From positions 1 through 64,000 of the forward strand of contig NZ_FNNE01000005.1 in NCBI RefSeq assembly GCF_900106945.1: a DNA stretch of 64,000 bases, given 5' to 3'. This document shows, one piece after another, positions 48,132 through 57,278 of this stretch. The stretch comes from Marinobacter mobilis (GTDB taxonomy: Bacteria; Pseudomonadota; Gammaproteobacteria; Pseudomonadales; Oleiphilaceae). A model generated the notes under the pieces. The model was not told the origin of the DNA. It ran no database searches and saw only the letters and a list, made by a program, of their open reading frames with translations. The translations under genes and the position numbers were made by a program. Position 1 is the first letter of the stretch. Each line of letters begins with the position of its first letter.

Positions 48132-50426
48132 ATGGAGAACGGAACCCACTTTCGCACCTGCCACCTGTGTGAAGCCATGTGCGGCATCGCCATCGAAGTG
48201 AGCGACGGCGAGATTCAGTCCATCAAGGGGGACGACAACGACCCGCTTAGCCAGGGTCACATCTGCCCCAAGGCCGTCGCCCTCAAGGATCTCCACGAAG
48301 ACCCGGAGCGCTTGCGCAAGCCCGTTCGGCGGACAGCGGATGGCTGGCAGGAAATGGAATGGGATGACGCTCTGGATTTTGTCGCCAACCGGCTTCACCG
48401 GGTACGCCAGGAACAGGGCCGCAATGCCATCGGGGTATACCTGGGCAACCCCAATGTCCACAACCATGGCGCCCTGATCGCCAACCCCTCCTTCCTCAAG
48501 GCACTGGGGACCCAGAACCGCTTTTCGGCCACCTCCAACGACCAGCTTCCCCACATGCTGGCCAACCTGGAGCTGTTCGGCCATCAGCTGATGTTTCCAA
48601 TTCCCGACATTGACCGCACCGACCTGTTTATCTGCATCGGTGCCAACCCCATGGCCTCCAACGGCAGTCTGATGACCGTCCCCGACTTCCGTGGCCGCCT
48701 CAAGGCCCTGCAGGCACGGGGTGGCCAAATGATCGTGATTGATCCACGACGCAACGAAACCGCAAGCCACGCCGATGCCTTCCACTTTATCCGGCCCGGC
48801 ACCGATGCCCTGCTGCTGATGGCCATGGTGCATACCCTGTTCGAGGAACAGCTGGTCAGCCCCGGGCACGCCGAGCAGTGGCTGAAAGATGCCGACCTGG
48901 TCCGTCTGGCGGCCCTGCCGTTCAGCCCGGAGGCGGTCAGTGATCATACCGGCATTGCGGCCGACACCATCCGTGACCTGGCCCGCCAGTTTGCCAGCAC
49001 GCCCAAAGCCGTCCTCTATGGACGCATGGGCACCAGCACCCAAGCCCACGGCGGCGTCGCCACCTGGCTGATCTACACGCTCAACATCCTCGCCGGCAAG
49101 CTCGACGTACCTGGCGGCGTCATGTTTACCCAACCGGCGGTGGATCTGGTCGCCCTGGCTGCAATGTCTGGCCAGACCGGCCACTTCGACAAGCGCCGCA
49201 GCCGGGTCCGGCAGTTGCCGGAATTTGGCGGTGAATATCCCGCCAGCACCATGGCCGACGAGATGCTGACCCCAGGTGACGGCCAGATCCGCGCCTTTGT
49301 CACCATTGCCGGCAACCCGGTCCTGTCCAACCCCGACGGCGGCCGTCTGGAGCGGGCCCTGGCAGACCTGGATTTCATGGTCTCCGTGGATTATTACCTG
49401 AATGAGACCACCCGCCACGCTGATGTCATTCTGCCCCCGACGGCGGCGCTGGAACGCAGCCATTACGATCTGATCTTCAACCTGTTCTCGGTACGCAACA
49501 GCGCCAAGTACAGTCCCGCCCTGTTCGAACGCAGCGACGATGCCCGTCATGACTGGGAAATCCTGCTGGGCCTCGCCCACCGTCTGGAACGCCTGCACAA
49601 AGGTGGGCAGCTTCCCCTGCAAACCGAACTGGGCTGGCGCGCGTTCAGACAACTCGGACCCGACGGCATTCTCGACCTGGCCTTGCGCAGCGGGCCTTAC
49701 GGTACCGACCTGGGGCCATTGCGCCCGGTTGCCCGTAACCTGGCCGACCTGATCACCGACCTTTTCCCTTCAGGGCATCCCCTGCACGGCCTGGCAGAAC
49801 TCAGCCCGGTCTACCGACGCTGGTCAGAGCTGCCCAAGGGCCTGTCAATACGCTCCCTGAAGGCCTGCCCCAGCGGGGTCGACCTGGGCCCCCTGCAGCC
49901 CTGCCTGCCAGAGCGGCTATTTACCCGTGACGGCCGCATCAACCTGGCGCCACGGCGCTATCTTGCAGATCTCGACCGGCTACATCAACTGCTGGCATCA
50001 CCGGTCAGCGAAGACTTGCAACTGATTGGCCGCCGCCACGTGCGTAGCAACAACTCCTGGCTCCACAACAGCCAGCGGCTGGTCAAAGGCAAAGACCGCT
50101 GCACGCTGCTGATCCACCCCAAAGATGCCTCTCGCTGCGGGCTGAAACCCGGCGATATGGCGGAGATTTCCAGTGCGGTAGGCCGTGTGGTACTGCCGGT
50201 CGACATTACCGAGGACGTGATGTCAGGTGTGGTCTCGATTCCCCACGGCTGGGGTCATACACGGGAGGGCACGGGGCAATCCATCGCCGCGGCCCATGCC
50301 GGCGCCAGCATCAACGATATCATCGCAGCCGATCAGGTCGACCGTCTGAGCGGTACTTCCGTGCTCAACGGGCAATCGGTCAAAGTCCGCCTGTGGCGGG
50401 CCGAACGCAGTCGCAAACGGGCCTGA
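48132..50426 (+). CDS. Molybdopterin oxidoreductase with [4Fe-4S] motif
   Basis: A 764-residue member of the bis-MGD (DMSO reductase) superfamily. The N-terminal CHLCEAMCGI...GHICPKA supplies the four cysteines of a [4Fe-4S] cluster. IGVYLGNPNVHNHG and later VDYYLNETTRHADVILPP are cofactor-binding segments, and the C-terminal MopB-like domain (about 640-755) includes VSIPHGWGHTREG. No Tat signal is seen, so it is probably cytoplasmic. It resembles uncharacterised formate-dehydrogenase/nitrate-reductase-like proteins, and no electron-transfer subunit is adjacent. GGAG is six bases before ATG 48132. Confidence 0.9.
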   Translation: MENGTHFRTCHLCEAMCGIAIEVSDGEIQSIKGDDNDPLSQGHICPKAVALKDLHEDPERLRKPVRRTADGWQEMEWDDALDFVANRLHRVRQEQGRNAIGVYLGNPNVHNHGALIANPSFLKALGTQNRFSATSNDQLPHMLANLELFGHQLMFPIPDIDRTDLFICIGANPMASNGSLMTVPDFRGRLKALQARGGQMIVIDPRRNETASHADAFHFIRPGTDALLLMAMVHTLFEEQLVSPGHAEQWLKDADLVRLAALPFSPEAVSDHTGIAADTIRDLARQFASTPKAVLYGRMGTSTQAHGGVATWLIYTLNILAGKLDVPGGVMFTQPAVDLVALAAMSGQTGHFDKRRSRVRQLPEFGGEYPASTMADEMLTPGDGQIRAFVTIAGNPVLSNPDGGRLERALADLDFMVSVDYYLNETTRHADVILPPTAALERSHYDLIFNLFSVRNSAKYSPALFERSDDARHDWEILLGLAHRLERLHKGGQLPLQTELGWRAFRQLGPDGILDLALRSGPYGTDLGPLRPVARNLADLITDLFPSGHPLHGLAELSPVYRRWSELPKGLSIRSLKACPSGVDLGPLQPCLPERLFTRDGRINLAPRRYLADLDRLHQLLASPVSEDLQLIGRRHVRSNNSWLHNSQRLVKGKDRCTLLIHPKDASRCGLKPGDMAEISSAVGRVVLPVDITEDVMSGVVSIPHGWGHTREGTGQSIAAAHAGASINDIIAADQVDRLSGTSVLNGQSVKVRLWRAERSRKRA

Positions 50427-50460
50427 TCGGCACGCCCCGCGAATTCGAGGAGAAGACCTT

Positions 50461-50916
50461 ATGCCCCCATGGCTACAATGGACACTGATCGCAAGCGGCC
50501 TGCTGGCGATCGCCCTGTTGCTGCTGTTCATAATCCGCCAGCTCAAAGTACTCCAAGGCGAACGGGCTCAGCGCAATAAGCACCAGGCATTCCAGGTCCG
50601 GCGCCGGCAGGAGATCGTGGAGAGCCTGCGAGTGCTTGCGCTCGCCATTGAGGAAAATCAGGTGGAGTATTCTGAGGCCTGTCTGCGGATCAAGGGGCTG
50701 TTGGACCTGGTGGCACCGGAACTGCTGGAGCAGTCGCCGTTTGAGATATTCGCGCAGGTCCATGAGCAACTCAGGCACATGCCCACCCACCAGGCCAGGG
50801 AAGATACCGACAAGCGCTTTATCCGCAAACTTGATCGCGAGCGCTTCGCCATTGAGACACAGTACGCAGAAGCGATCCGGACGGCGGCCTGCGCCCTGCG
50901 ACAACACAGCTTCTGA
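50461..50916 (+). CDS. DUF2489 membrane protein
   Basis: A 151-residue protein with an N-terminal transmembrane helix (about 5-26, IASGLLAIALLLLFIIRQL) and a helical, charged cytoplasmic region rich in Arg, Glu and Gln (about 30-150). It matches the DUF2489 pattern, whose function is unknown. It lies 34 bases after the molybdopterin oxidoreductase with GAGGAG upstream of the ATG, so cotranscription is possible. Confidence 0.8.
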   Translation: MPPWLQWTLIASGLLAIALLLLFIIRQLKVLQGERAQRNKHQAFQVRRRQEIVESLRVLALAIEENQVEYSEACLRIKGLLDLVAPELLEQSPFEIFAQVHEQLRHMPTHQAREDTDKRFIRKLDRERFAIETQYAEAIRTAACALRQHSF

Positions 50917-51079
50917 GCCAGCCATAAGGCCGACCGCCACTCATTTGTAATTTTTTGTAACAGGAAATCTGTCGCCTCAACACTATTTCGCAAGCAAATC
51001 AGTCTGTTCCAGATTTACCGAAAAATGAATGATGGGTCACACTTTGAAAAGAGGAACATCCGGCCAGCAGCATTGACGT

Positions 51080-51226
51080 TCTTTGGCTAGATTAAGTATC
51101 AGGATGCGCGGCCAGGGAGGGTCGGCTCAGAGCGTCAGCGGCTACTCTCCTCACACCAACCTAGTGTTCCACCGGAATGATCTGCAACAAGCGGGTGAGC
51201 TTGCCGGCCCTTGGGCCGGCTTTTTT
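51080..51226 (+). ncRNA. Candidate small RNA with strong terminator
   Basis: No protein is convincing in the 334-bp gap between DUF2489 and the HDOD gene. Yet a clear plus-strand terminator (CCGGCCC, TTGG loop region, GGGCCGG, TTTTTT at about 51201-51227) lies 285 bases past the nearest plus-strand stop. A TTGACG at about 51074 with a TATCAG box 18 bases on is a weak promoter. The transcript would carry GGA-containing segments (AGGATG, AGGGAGGG, CCGGAATG) that could bind CsrA/RsmA-type proteins. It could also be a long 3' UTR. Confidence 0.35.
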
Positions 51227-51250
51227 ATGCGTGCCGAAAACCCAGCCGCA

Positions 51251-52615
51251 TCAACCCTGGATCATGCCTGCAATGGCCATGACGCTGTCCTGGCTGGCCA
51301 CCAGTTCATCGAACTGCCGTTCAACTTTGGCCCGGTCCAGCCCGAGGTCATCATAAACGCTATCAGGAACCGGCTCTCCGCCCCCTAGCGCAACACCCCG
51401 CTCCACCTGCAGCTGGCGTCCAAGCCACAACAGTCTGGCATAAACATCGAAAGGGCCATCAAACTCAGGGTTCTTCTGCTGACGAATGGCCTGGGTGACT
51501 TCATCGGGCATGCCCCAGTTCAGCATCAACTGGGCACCAATCTGTTCACGGGTGACTCCCAGCAGGAAATGCTCGATCACCGATGAATCCAGGTGAGGGT
51601 TCACCTCCAGATAACGGCACACCAGCCTGAAATGCGGAGGGAATACATGGGCAAGTACCAGATAGCCGAAATTGTGGAGCAGTCCCGCCAGGTAGGCCAG
51701 TCCAAACACCGGCCGCTCACCCCGGGGCATCATGCTCGCCAGCACACCGGCCGACTGGGCCTGCCAGATGGCCTGCTGCCAATAGTCGACGTAGCCAGCC
51801 GGCCGGTCTTTCGGCTGCTCCAGAGCCCGGCCCAGGGATAGCCCCACGGCCAGGTTCATCACCAGATCAAAGCCCAGCACCCGCGAGACCGCATCGTGCA
51901 CAGAACGCACCTGGCCGGCAGCGGCATAGAATGAGGACGATGCCCAGCTGACAACCTGAGCCGCCAGGCTGGGATCGCTCTCGACAATGTCCACCAGATC
52001 CCCCATCAACGCGTTGGGGTTGACCCGCAACTGGAGAATGCGCTGAGCCGTTTCCGGCAGCGGAGGCAGCTCCAGGGTGTCTTCGAGTCGTTGCTGAATC
52101 CGCAGCCCGGTAAACCTCTGGATGGCGTTATCGAGCTGCTCACGGTCCTTCTCGGGGCTGTTCAGGTTAACCCCGACCGAGTCCGGGTCTACGGCGAACA
52201 ACAGCCGCCGGGCGCCTTCGGTCAGCGCGCGGAATTCGTCCCCTTTCAGCACCATGACCAGGTTTTGATCCACCAGTTCCAGAGCCACATCGGTCAGCCC
52301 ATCCACCGCCTGATCTACCACCGTATCGAAACCGGTCAGCAGCGGCAGCGCCGGTAACTGCCGCAACCCGGTTTTCTCCCGGACCCGCAACTGCTCGGAA
52401 CCTGGCATCAGGTGCAGTTCCCGGCCCAGGTGTTTATTCAGAGCCACAATGTCGATCAGGTCCTGACTGCGACAGATGACCTGTACCTTGCCGTTGCTGT
52501 CGTTCAGCAGCACCATCCTCAGTGTCTGCACCGCAGCCCGCTCGGTCACCTCCTGCAACTCCACACAATCTGCCTTGTCTCCCAGTGCCTGACGGACGAC
52601 AACAGGTAATTCCAT
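51251..52615 (-). CDS. HDOD protein with YbaK-like N-terminal domain
   Basis: A 454-residue cytoplasmic protein. The N-terminal part (about 1-155) resembles a YbaK/ProX-type tRNA-editing deacylase domain (MELPVVVRQAL at the start, later LPALPLLTGFDTVVD). The C-terminal part (about 205-420) is an HDOD domain (LPPLPETAQRILQLRVNPNA, YLAGLLHNFGYLVLAHVFPP), linked to signalling in motility and biofilm. Catalytic status of both is unclear. The start is ATG 52615, with GGGGAG four bases before it. Confidence 0.8.
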   Translation of the reverse strand: MELPVVVRQALGDKADCVELQEVTERAAVQTLRMVLLNDSNGKVQVICRSQDLIDIVALNKHLGRELHLMPGSEQLRVREKTGLRQLPALPLLTGFDTVVDQAVDGLTDVALELVDQNLVMVLKGDEFRALTEGARRLLFAVDPDSVGVNLNSPEKDREQLDNAIQRFTGLRIQQRLEDTLELPPLPETAQRILQLRVNPNALMGDLVDIVESDPSLAAQVVSWASSSFYAAAGQVRSVHDAVSRVLGFDLVMNLAVGLSLGRALEQPKDRPAGYVDYWQQAIWQAQSAGVLASMMPRGERPVFGLAYLAGLLHNFGYLVLAHVFPPHFRLVCRYLEVNPHLDSSVIEHFLLGVTREQIGAQLMLNWGMPDEVTQAIRQQKNPEFDGPFDVYARLLWLGRQLQVERGVALGGGEPVPDSVYDDLGLDRAKVERQFDELVASQDSVMAIAGMIQG

Positions 52616-52745
52616 GATACTCCCCTGTAAGTTTGGCCAGTCGATCATCGGATCGCGGGCCTGATTGTTTTACAGAGCAGTGCCAATAGCAGAGACAATC
52701 GCTGCCAACACCCGGCACAGCCTGAATCCATGCGACGTGTATTTC

Positions 52746-54821
52746 CTACACGTCGCCATACTGTATTCGTTCCCCCAGCCAGCGTCGGATCAGCCCTTCG
52801 GTGCGCCCTGAGTCCGCCAGCACCGCTGGCGCCAATTCCCGGACCACTTCAATCCAGCCCTTGTCACGCTCGAACTCCGCCAACCGGAACTGCATCAGGC
52901 CAGTTTGGCGGGTTCCAAGCACCTCACCCGGCCCACGGATCTCAAGATCTTTTTCAGCAATCACAAAGCCATCCTGGCTGTCACGCAAGACCTGCAGCCG
53001 GGCCTTGCCGTTCTGCGACAGAGGGGGATGGTACATCAGTACACAAAAACTTGCTTCATGGCCCCGGCCAACACGACCGCGCAACTGATGCAGCTGGGCC
53101 AGCCCCAGTCGCTCGGGATTTTCGATGATGATCAGTGAGGCGTTGGGCACATCCACCCCCACCTCAATGACCGTTGTCGCCACCAGCAGATCCAGCTCAC
53201 CAGTCTTGAAGGCCGTCATGACCTCCGCTTTTTCCGCAGCTTTCAGGCGGCCATGGACCAGTCCGATCCGCAGCCCCGGCAATCGCTCCTGAAGGTCCTG
53301 GGCGGTCACTTCGGCGGCCTGGCACTGCAAGGCCTCGGATTCCTCAATCAGGGTACAGACCCAGTAAGCCTGACGGCCCTGTTCGCAAGCCTTGCGCACC
53401 CGGTCAATGATGTCTTCACGACGACCGTCCGGAACCGCAATGGTTTCAATCGGCTTGCGACCCGGCGGCAGTTCGTCAATCACCGAGGTATCCAGATCGG
53501 CATAGGCACTCATTGCTAGCGTACGCGGTATTGGGGTCGCCGTCATGATCAGTTGATGCGGGGCCAGGGTGCCACTCACCCCTTTTTCCCGCAATGCCAG
53601 ACGCTGGTGCACTCCGAACCGTTGCTGCTCATCCACAATGACCAGCGCAAGACGATGAAACGCCACATCCTGCTGGAACAGCGCATGAGTCCCGATGGCG
53701 ATGACTGCATCACCACTGGCCACCTGATCCAGTGCTTCGGTGCGAGCCCGCCCCTTGACCTTACCGGACAGCCAGGCGGTCCTGATGCCCAGGGGCTCGA
53801 GCCACTGGCGGAAGCTGTTGTAGTGCTGTTCCGCGAGAATTTCCGTGGGCGCCATCAAGGCCACCTGGCCTCCGCCAGAGATGGCCTGAAGCGCCGCCAG
53901 GGCTGCCACAACGGTCTTGCCAGAGCCCACATCGCCCTGCACCAGCCGCAACATCGGCAGCGGCTGACTCAGGTCCTGCCGGATATCCGCCAACACGTGC
54001 TTCTGGGCAGCGGTCAGACTGAACGGCAGGTTATCGAGAAACTGTGCCACCAACGCCCCCTGAGGCAACAACGCCAGTGCCTGACGCTGCTGGATCTGCT
54101 GCCGCACCTTGAGCAGACTAAGCTGGTGCGCAAGCAATTCCTCCATCACCAGACGCTGCTGTGCCGGATGTTTACCCGCCAACAGCTGGGGCACATTGGC
54201 ACTGGCTGGTGGTGCGTGAACCAGAGCTACCGCTGCCGAGATATCCGGCAACTGGTAATCGGCCAGCATCTCCGGCGGTAACAGCTCACGGATCGGATAA
54301 CGTTGGAGATAGCTCAGCGCCTGCCGACAGAGGCTGCGTACGCGGGGCTGCTGGATGCCTTCAGTGAGCGGATAGACCGGCGTCAGGGTCGCACTGCCCG
54401 CTGCAGCCATCGGTTCCGGGTTGGCTTCATATTCCGGATGGTACAGTTCGTATCCGGCGCGACCGGCACGAACCTCACCGTAACAGCGGACCCGGGTGCC
54501 GATGGCCAGCTGGCCCTTCTGGGCCGCATTGAAATGGAAGAAGCGCAAGACCAGGAAACCAGAATCATCACGCAGGGTTACCTGCATGCTCCGCCGGCGC
54601 CCCATCACCACATCGTTCTTCACAACCTCGCCTTCAACGACCCCGACATCGCCCACTCTCAGGCTGCCCATCGGGATAATGCGGGTGCGATCCTCATATC
54701 GGTGAGGCAGGTGAAACAGCAGATCCTGCAGGGAATGGATGCCCAGTTTCGCCAGCGTCCCGGCCAGAGCATGACCGACGCCCTTGAGTACCGTGACCTG
54801 GATATCCCCAAGCGCTGCCAT
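52746..54821 (-). CDS. recG: ATP-dependent DNA helicase RecG
   Basis: Remodels stalled forks and Holliday junctions. The 691-residue protein has the N-terminal wedge (OB-fold) domain (about 1-170) and helicase motifs: Walker A GDVGSGKTVVA, DEQQRFGVHQR (the Q-rich variant of DExH) and MTATPIPRTLA. Motif V is ATTVIEVGVDVPNA, and QLRGRVGRG is motif VI. It starts seven bases after the oxyR stop, as in Pseudomonas, so the peroxide regulator and a repair helicase share a transcript. Confidence 0.97.
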   Translation of the reverse strand: MAALGDIQVTVLKGVGHALAGTLAKLGIHSLQDLLFHLPHRYEDRTRIIPMGSLRVGDVGVVEGEVVKNDVVMGRRRSMQVTLRDDSGFLVLRFFHFNAAQKGQLAIGTRVRCYGEVRAGRAGYELYHPEYEANPEPMAAAGSATLTPVYPLTEGIQQPRVRSLCRQALSYLQRYPIRELLPPEMLADYQLPDISAAVALVHAPPASANVPQLLAGKHPAQQRLVMEELLAHQLSLLKVRQQIQQRQALALLPQGALVAQFLDNLPFSLTAAQKHVLADIRQDLSQPLPMLRLVQGDVGSGKTVVAALAALQAISGGGQVALMAPTEILAEQHYNSFRQWLEPLGIRTAWLSGKVKGRARTEALDQVASGDAVIAIGTHALFQQDVAFHRLALVIVDEQQRFGVHQRLALREKGVSGTLAPHQLIMTATPIPRTLAMSAYADLDTSVIDELPPGRKPIETIAVPDGRREDIIDRVRKACEQGRQAYWVCTLIEESEALQCQAAEVTAQDLQERLPGLRIGLVHGRLKAAEKAEVMTAFKTGELDLLVATTVIEVGVDVPNASLIIIENPERLGLAQLHQLRGRVGRGHEASFCVLMYHPPLSQNGKARLQVLRDSQDGFVIAEKDLEIRGPGEVLGTRQTGLMQFRLAEFERDKGWIEVVRELAPAVLADSGRTEGLIRRWLGERIQYGDV

Positions 54822-54828
54822 AACTCCC

Positions 54829-55791
54829 TCAGATACTCAGCCCGGCACCAGCCGCTTCCTGCCGGGCCCGGTCAACCACCCGGCACTGGCTGGCGGCCAG
54901 ACGCAACATATCGATGGCCTTCGGCCGCGGAAACGTGACCCGCCAGGCCAGGGCCACAGTGCGGAACGGTACTGGCGCCACAAAGGGCCGGATAGTAAGG
55001 ATATCTGGGCGATACTGCATCGACGTCGCCGCCGACAGCGGCAGTATGGTAATCCCCAATCCCGATGCCACCATGTGACGGATGGTTTCCAGCGAACTGC
55101 CCTCGGTCACCAACGTCGGCTCATCCCCATGGGCGGGCTTGGCGGTCACTGTCTCGACCAGAGGCGGGCAGGACTCCAGCACCTGATCACGAAAACAATG
55201 GCCAGGGCCGAGCAACAGCAGCTGTTCACGGGCCAGCTCCTCGGGACTGAGCGCCTCTTTCTCGGTCAGGTGGTGTCCGGCCGGCAGCAGCACCACAAAC
55301 GGCTCATCATAAAGCGGCAGGGTAACCACTTCCGGTTCCTCAAACGGCAACGCAACGATGATGGCATCGAGTTCCGAGTGACGCAGCTTCTGACGCAGAT
55401 TGGCGGTGTAGTTCTCTTCAATGAAGAGCGGCATGTCCGGGGCTCCCCTGCGCAGCTCTGGCAGCAAGTGTGGGAACAAGTACGGCCCGATGGTGTAGAT
55501 GGCGCCCACTTTCAGCGGCGAATTGAGCTGGTTCTTGCCGTCCTGGGCCATATCCCGGATCACGCCGACCTGATCCAGCACTCGTTGTGCCTGTTCGATG
55601 ATTCTCAGACCGGTCTCGGTAACCCTGATGCTGCTTTTACTGCGTTCAAACAGTGGAATACCCAGTTCATCTTCCAGTTTCTTCACTGCGACGCTCAGAG
55701 TTGGCTGACTCACGTGACAACGCTCAGCTGCACGGCCAAAATGCTTTTCTCGGGCCAGGGTAACGACGTATCGCAACTCAGTGAGGGTCAT
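54829..55791 (-). CDS. oxyR: Peroxide-sensing LysR regulator OxyR
   Basis: Activates catalase and peroxiredoxin genes after H2O2 forms an intramolecular disulfide. The 320-residue protein has the N-terminal winged helix (MTLTELRYVVTLAREKHFGR, CHVSQPTLSVAVKKLE). The redox cysteines are in GPGHCFRDQVLESCPP, nine residues apart as in E. coli C199/C208. The residues and spacing distinguish it from generic LysR members. It is upstream of recG and divergent from an SDR gene. Confidence 0.95.
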   Translation of the reverse strand: MTLTELRYVVTLAREKHFGRAAERCHVSQPTLSVAVKKLEDELGIPLFERSKSSIRVTETGLRIIEQAQRVLDQVGVIRDMAQDGKNQLNSPLKVGAIYTIGPYLFPHLLPELRRGAPDMPLFIEENYTANLRQKLRHSELDAIIVALPFEEPEVVTLPLYDEPFVVLLPAGHHLTEKEALSPEELAREQLLLLGPGHCFRDQVLESCPPLVETVTAKPAHGDEPTLVTEGSSLETIRHMVASGLGITILPLSAATSMQYRPDILTIRPFVAPVPFRTVALAWRVTFPRPKAIDMLRLAASQCRVVDRARQEAAGAGLSI

Positions 55792-55852
55792 GGACAGCTC
55801 CGGTCAGGCTTCTACGAATTTATGAGATAAAGCATAAGGATTGATATTGACT

Positions 55853-56740
55853 ATGGCAATCAAAGAACACCCTTCCCGCCCCCGGATCCTGGTTGCCGGT
55901 TGCGGCTCTCTCGGTGGCGAGATCGCCCGCCGCCTTTGCGCCAATGCAGAGGTGTTTGGGCTGAGACGCAACATCAGCCGGGTACCCGAAGGGGTTCACC
56001 CGGTCGCGGCCGACCTGATGCAGCCACAACAGCTGCAGGAACGTGTGCCCGCGGACCTGGACGCCATTGTCTACTGCCTGACGCCCAGCCAGTACGATGA
56101 TAAGGGCTATGCCGATGCCTACGTCCATGGTTTACAGAATCTGCTGGCCGCGCTGTCCGGGCGAGCGCCCCGGCGACTGGTGTTTATCAGCAGCACCAGC
56201 GTTTACCCACAGGACGATGACAGCTGGGTAACCGAAGACAGCCCCTGCAATCCCTCCCGCGCTACTGGCCAGCGCATTCTCGAAGGTGAACAGCTGGCAC
56301 GCCAGAGTGGGATTCCGTCCACCGTGATCCGCTACAGTGGCATCTATGGCCCCAGCCGACGGCGCTTCCTCAGCGAGGTACTGGAGGGTCGAATGAACCC
56401 TTCGCAACCTGCCCCTTATAGCAACCGTATACACGAAGACGATGCCGCTGGCGCCGTGGTTTACCTTTTGGAGCGGGCCCTGTCCGGAGCCGGCATAGAG
56501 GATACGTACATTGTCAGTGACTGTGAGCCGGTCCGGCTCGATGAGGTCGTGGCCTGGGTCCGTACGCAGATTTCATGCGCAGAGCCGGTGGCCGATGCCC
56601 GGACGGGCGGGCGTGCCGGTAGCAAACGATGCAGTAACCAGCGCCTGCTGGCCAGTGGTTTCCAGTTCCGTTATCCGGATTATCGTGCGGGTTATGGTGA
56701 GATGATTGCCCGGGAACGGGCGAACAACCAGCGCCGCTGA
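55853..56740 (+). CDS. SDR/epimerase-type NAD-binding protein (YeeZ-like)
   Basis: An extended short-chain dehydrogenase-like protein of about 295 residues. The nucleotide-binding loop is VAGCGSLGGEIARRL (GxGxxG), followed by VFISSTSVYP and VIRYSGIYGPSR. The YxxxK-type catalytic lysine is not evident, typical of the YeeZ-like group, whose substrates are unknown. ATG 55853 is used. TTG 55847 sits at a better distance (six bases) from AAGGA at 55836-55840, so the true start is uncertain by two residues. Confidence 0.85.
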   Translation: MAIKEHPSRPRILVAGCGSLGGEIARRLCANAEVFGLRRNISRVPEGVHPVAADLMQPQQLQERVPADLDAIVYCLTPSQYDDKGYADAYVHGLQNLLAALSGRAPRRLVFISSTSVYPQDDDSWVTEDSPCNPSRATGQRILEGEQLARQSGIPSTVIRYSGIYGPSRRRFLSEVLEGRMNPSQPAPYSNRIHEDDAAGAVVYLLERALSGAGIEDTYIVSDCEPVRLDEVVAWVRTQISCAEPVADARTGGRAGSKRCSNQRLLASGFQFRYPDYRAGYGEMIARERANNQRR

Positions 56741-56747
56741 GAGTGGC

Positions 56748-56758
56748 GGGGGGGGGGG
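56748..56758. repeat. G11 homopolymer
   Basis: Eleven consecutive Gs on the plus strand, between two convergent genes and outside any coding region. It is long for this genome and is either a slippage-prone tract or a consensus/assembly length error. Confidence 0.9.
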
Positions 56759-56763
56759 AAGAC

Positions 56764-56786
56764 GGCGCCCAACGGATGTGGGCGCC
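56764..56786. terminator. Hairpin between convergent SDR and ridA genes
   Basis: GGCGCCCA and TGGGCGCC form an 8-bp GC-rich stem with a seven-base loop, next to the G11 tract. Weak T content on either side makes intrinsic termination uncertain. Confidence 0.5.
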
Positions 56787-56796
56787 TGCCAGCAAA

Positions 56797-57183
56797 TCAG
56801 CTAAGCACCATGACCGCGTCCATTTCCACCGGCACACCCTTCGGCAGGGATGCGATACCGATGGCTGCACGGGCCGGGTATGGCTCCTGGAAATAGGTCG
56901 CCATCACTTCGTTGACGGTGGCAAAATTGGCCAGGTCCGTCATATAGATGTTCAGCTTGACGATGTCCTGCAGACTACCGCCTGCGGCTTCACAGACAGC
57001 CTTCAGGTTTTCAAACACCTGACGGGTATTCGCTGCAAAGTCACCCGTCACCACTTCCATGGTTTCCGGCACCAGCGGGATCTGGCCGGACAGGTAAACG
57101 GTATCGCCGGCTTTCACCGCCTGGGAATAGGTACCGATCGCCTTTGGCGCCTTATCGGTCTGAATCACGGATTTGTTGCTCAT
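56797..57183 (-). CDS. ridA: RidA family 2-iminopropanoate deaminase
   Basis: Hydrolyses reactive enamine/imine intermediates from PLP enzymes. The 128-residue protein has the family pattern [22 protein letters not shown], the catalytic arginine region in [16 protein letters not shown] and PVEMDAVMV at the end. The start is the ATG at 57183, with AGGA eight bases upstream; the open frame extends far upstream but only this part is typical. It follows spoT on the same strand, an arrangement often seen. Confidence 0.95.
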   Translation of the reverse strand: MSNKSVIQTDKAPKAIGTYSQAVKAGDTVYLSGQIPLVPETMEVVTGDFAANTRQVFENLKAVCEAAGGSLQDIVKLNIYMTDLANFATVNEVMATYFQEPYPARAAIGIASLPKGVPVEMDAVMVLS

Positions 57184-57278
57184 GGGACTCGTCCTTCTGA
57201 AATAAAAACCGCCATCCTCGCCTCTGCTGCTCGCCACTGTCAACTGAACAATACGGGCAGTAAAGAACAGACAGCAAC

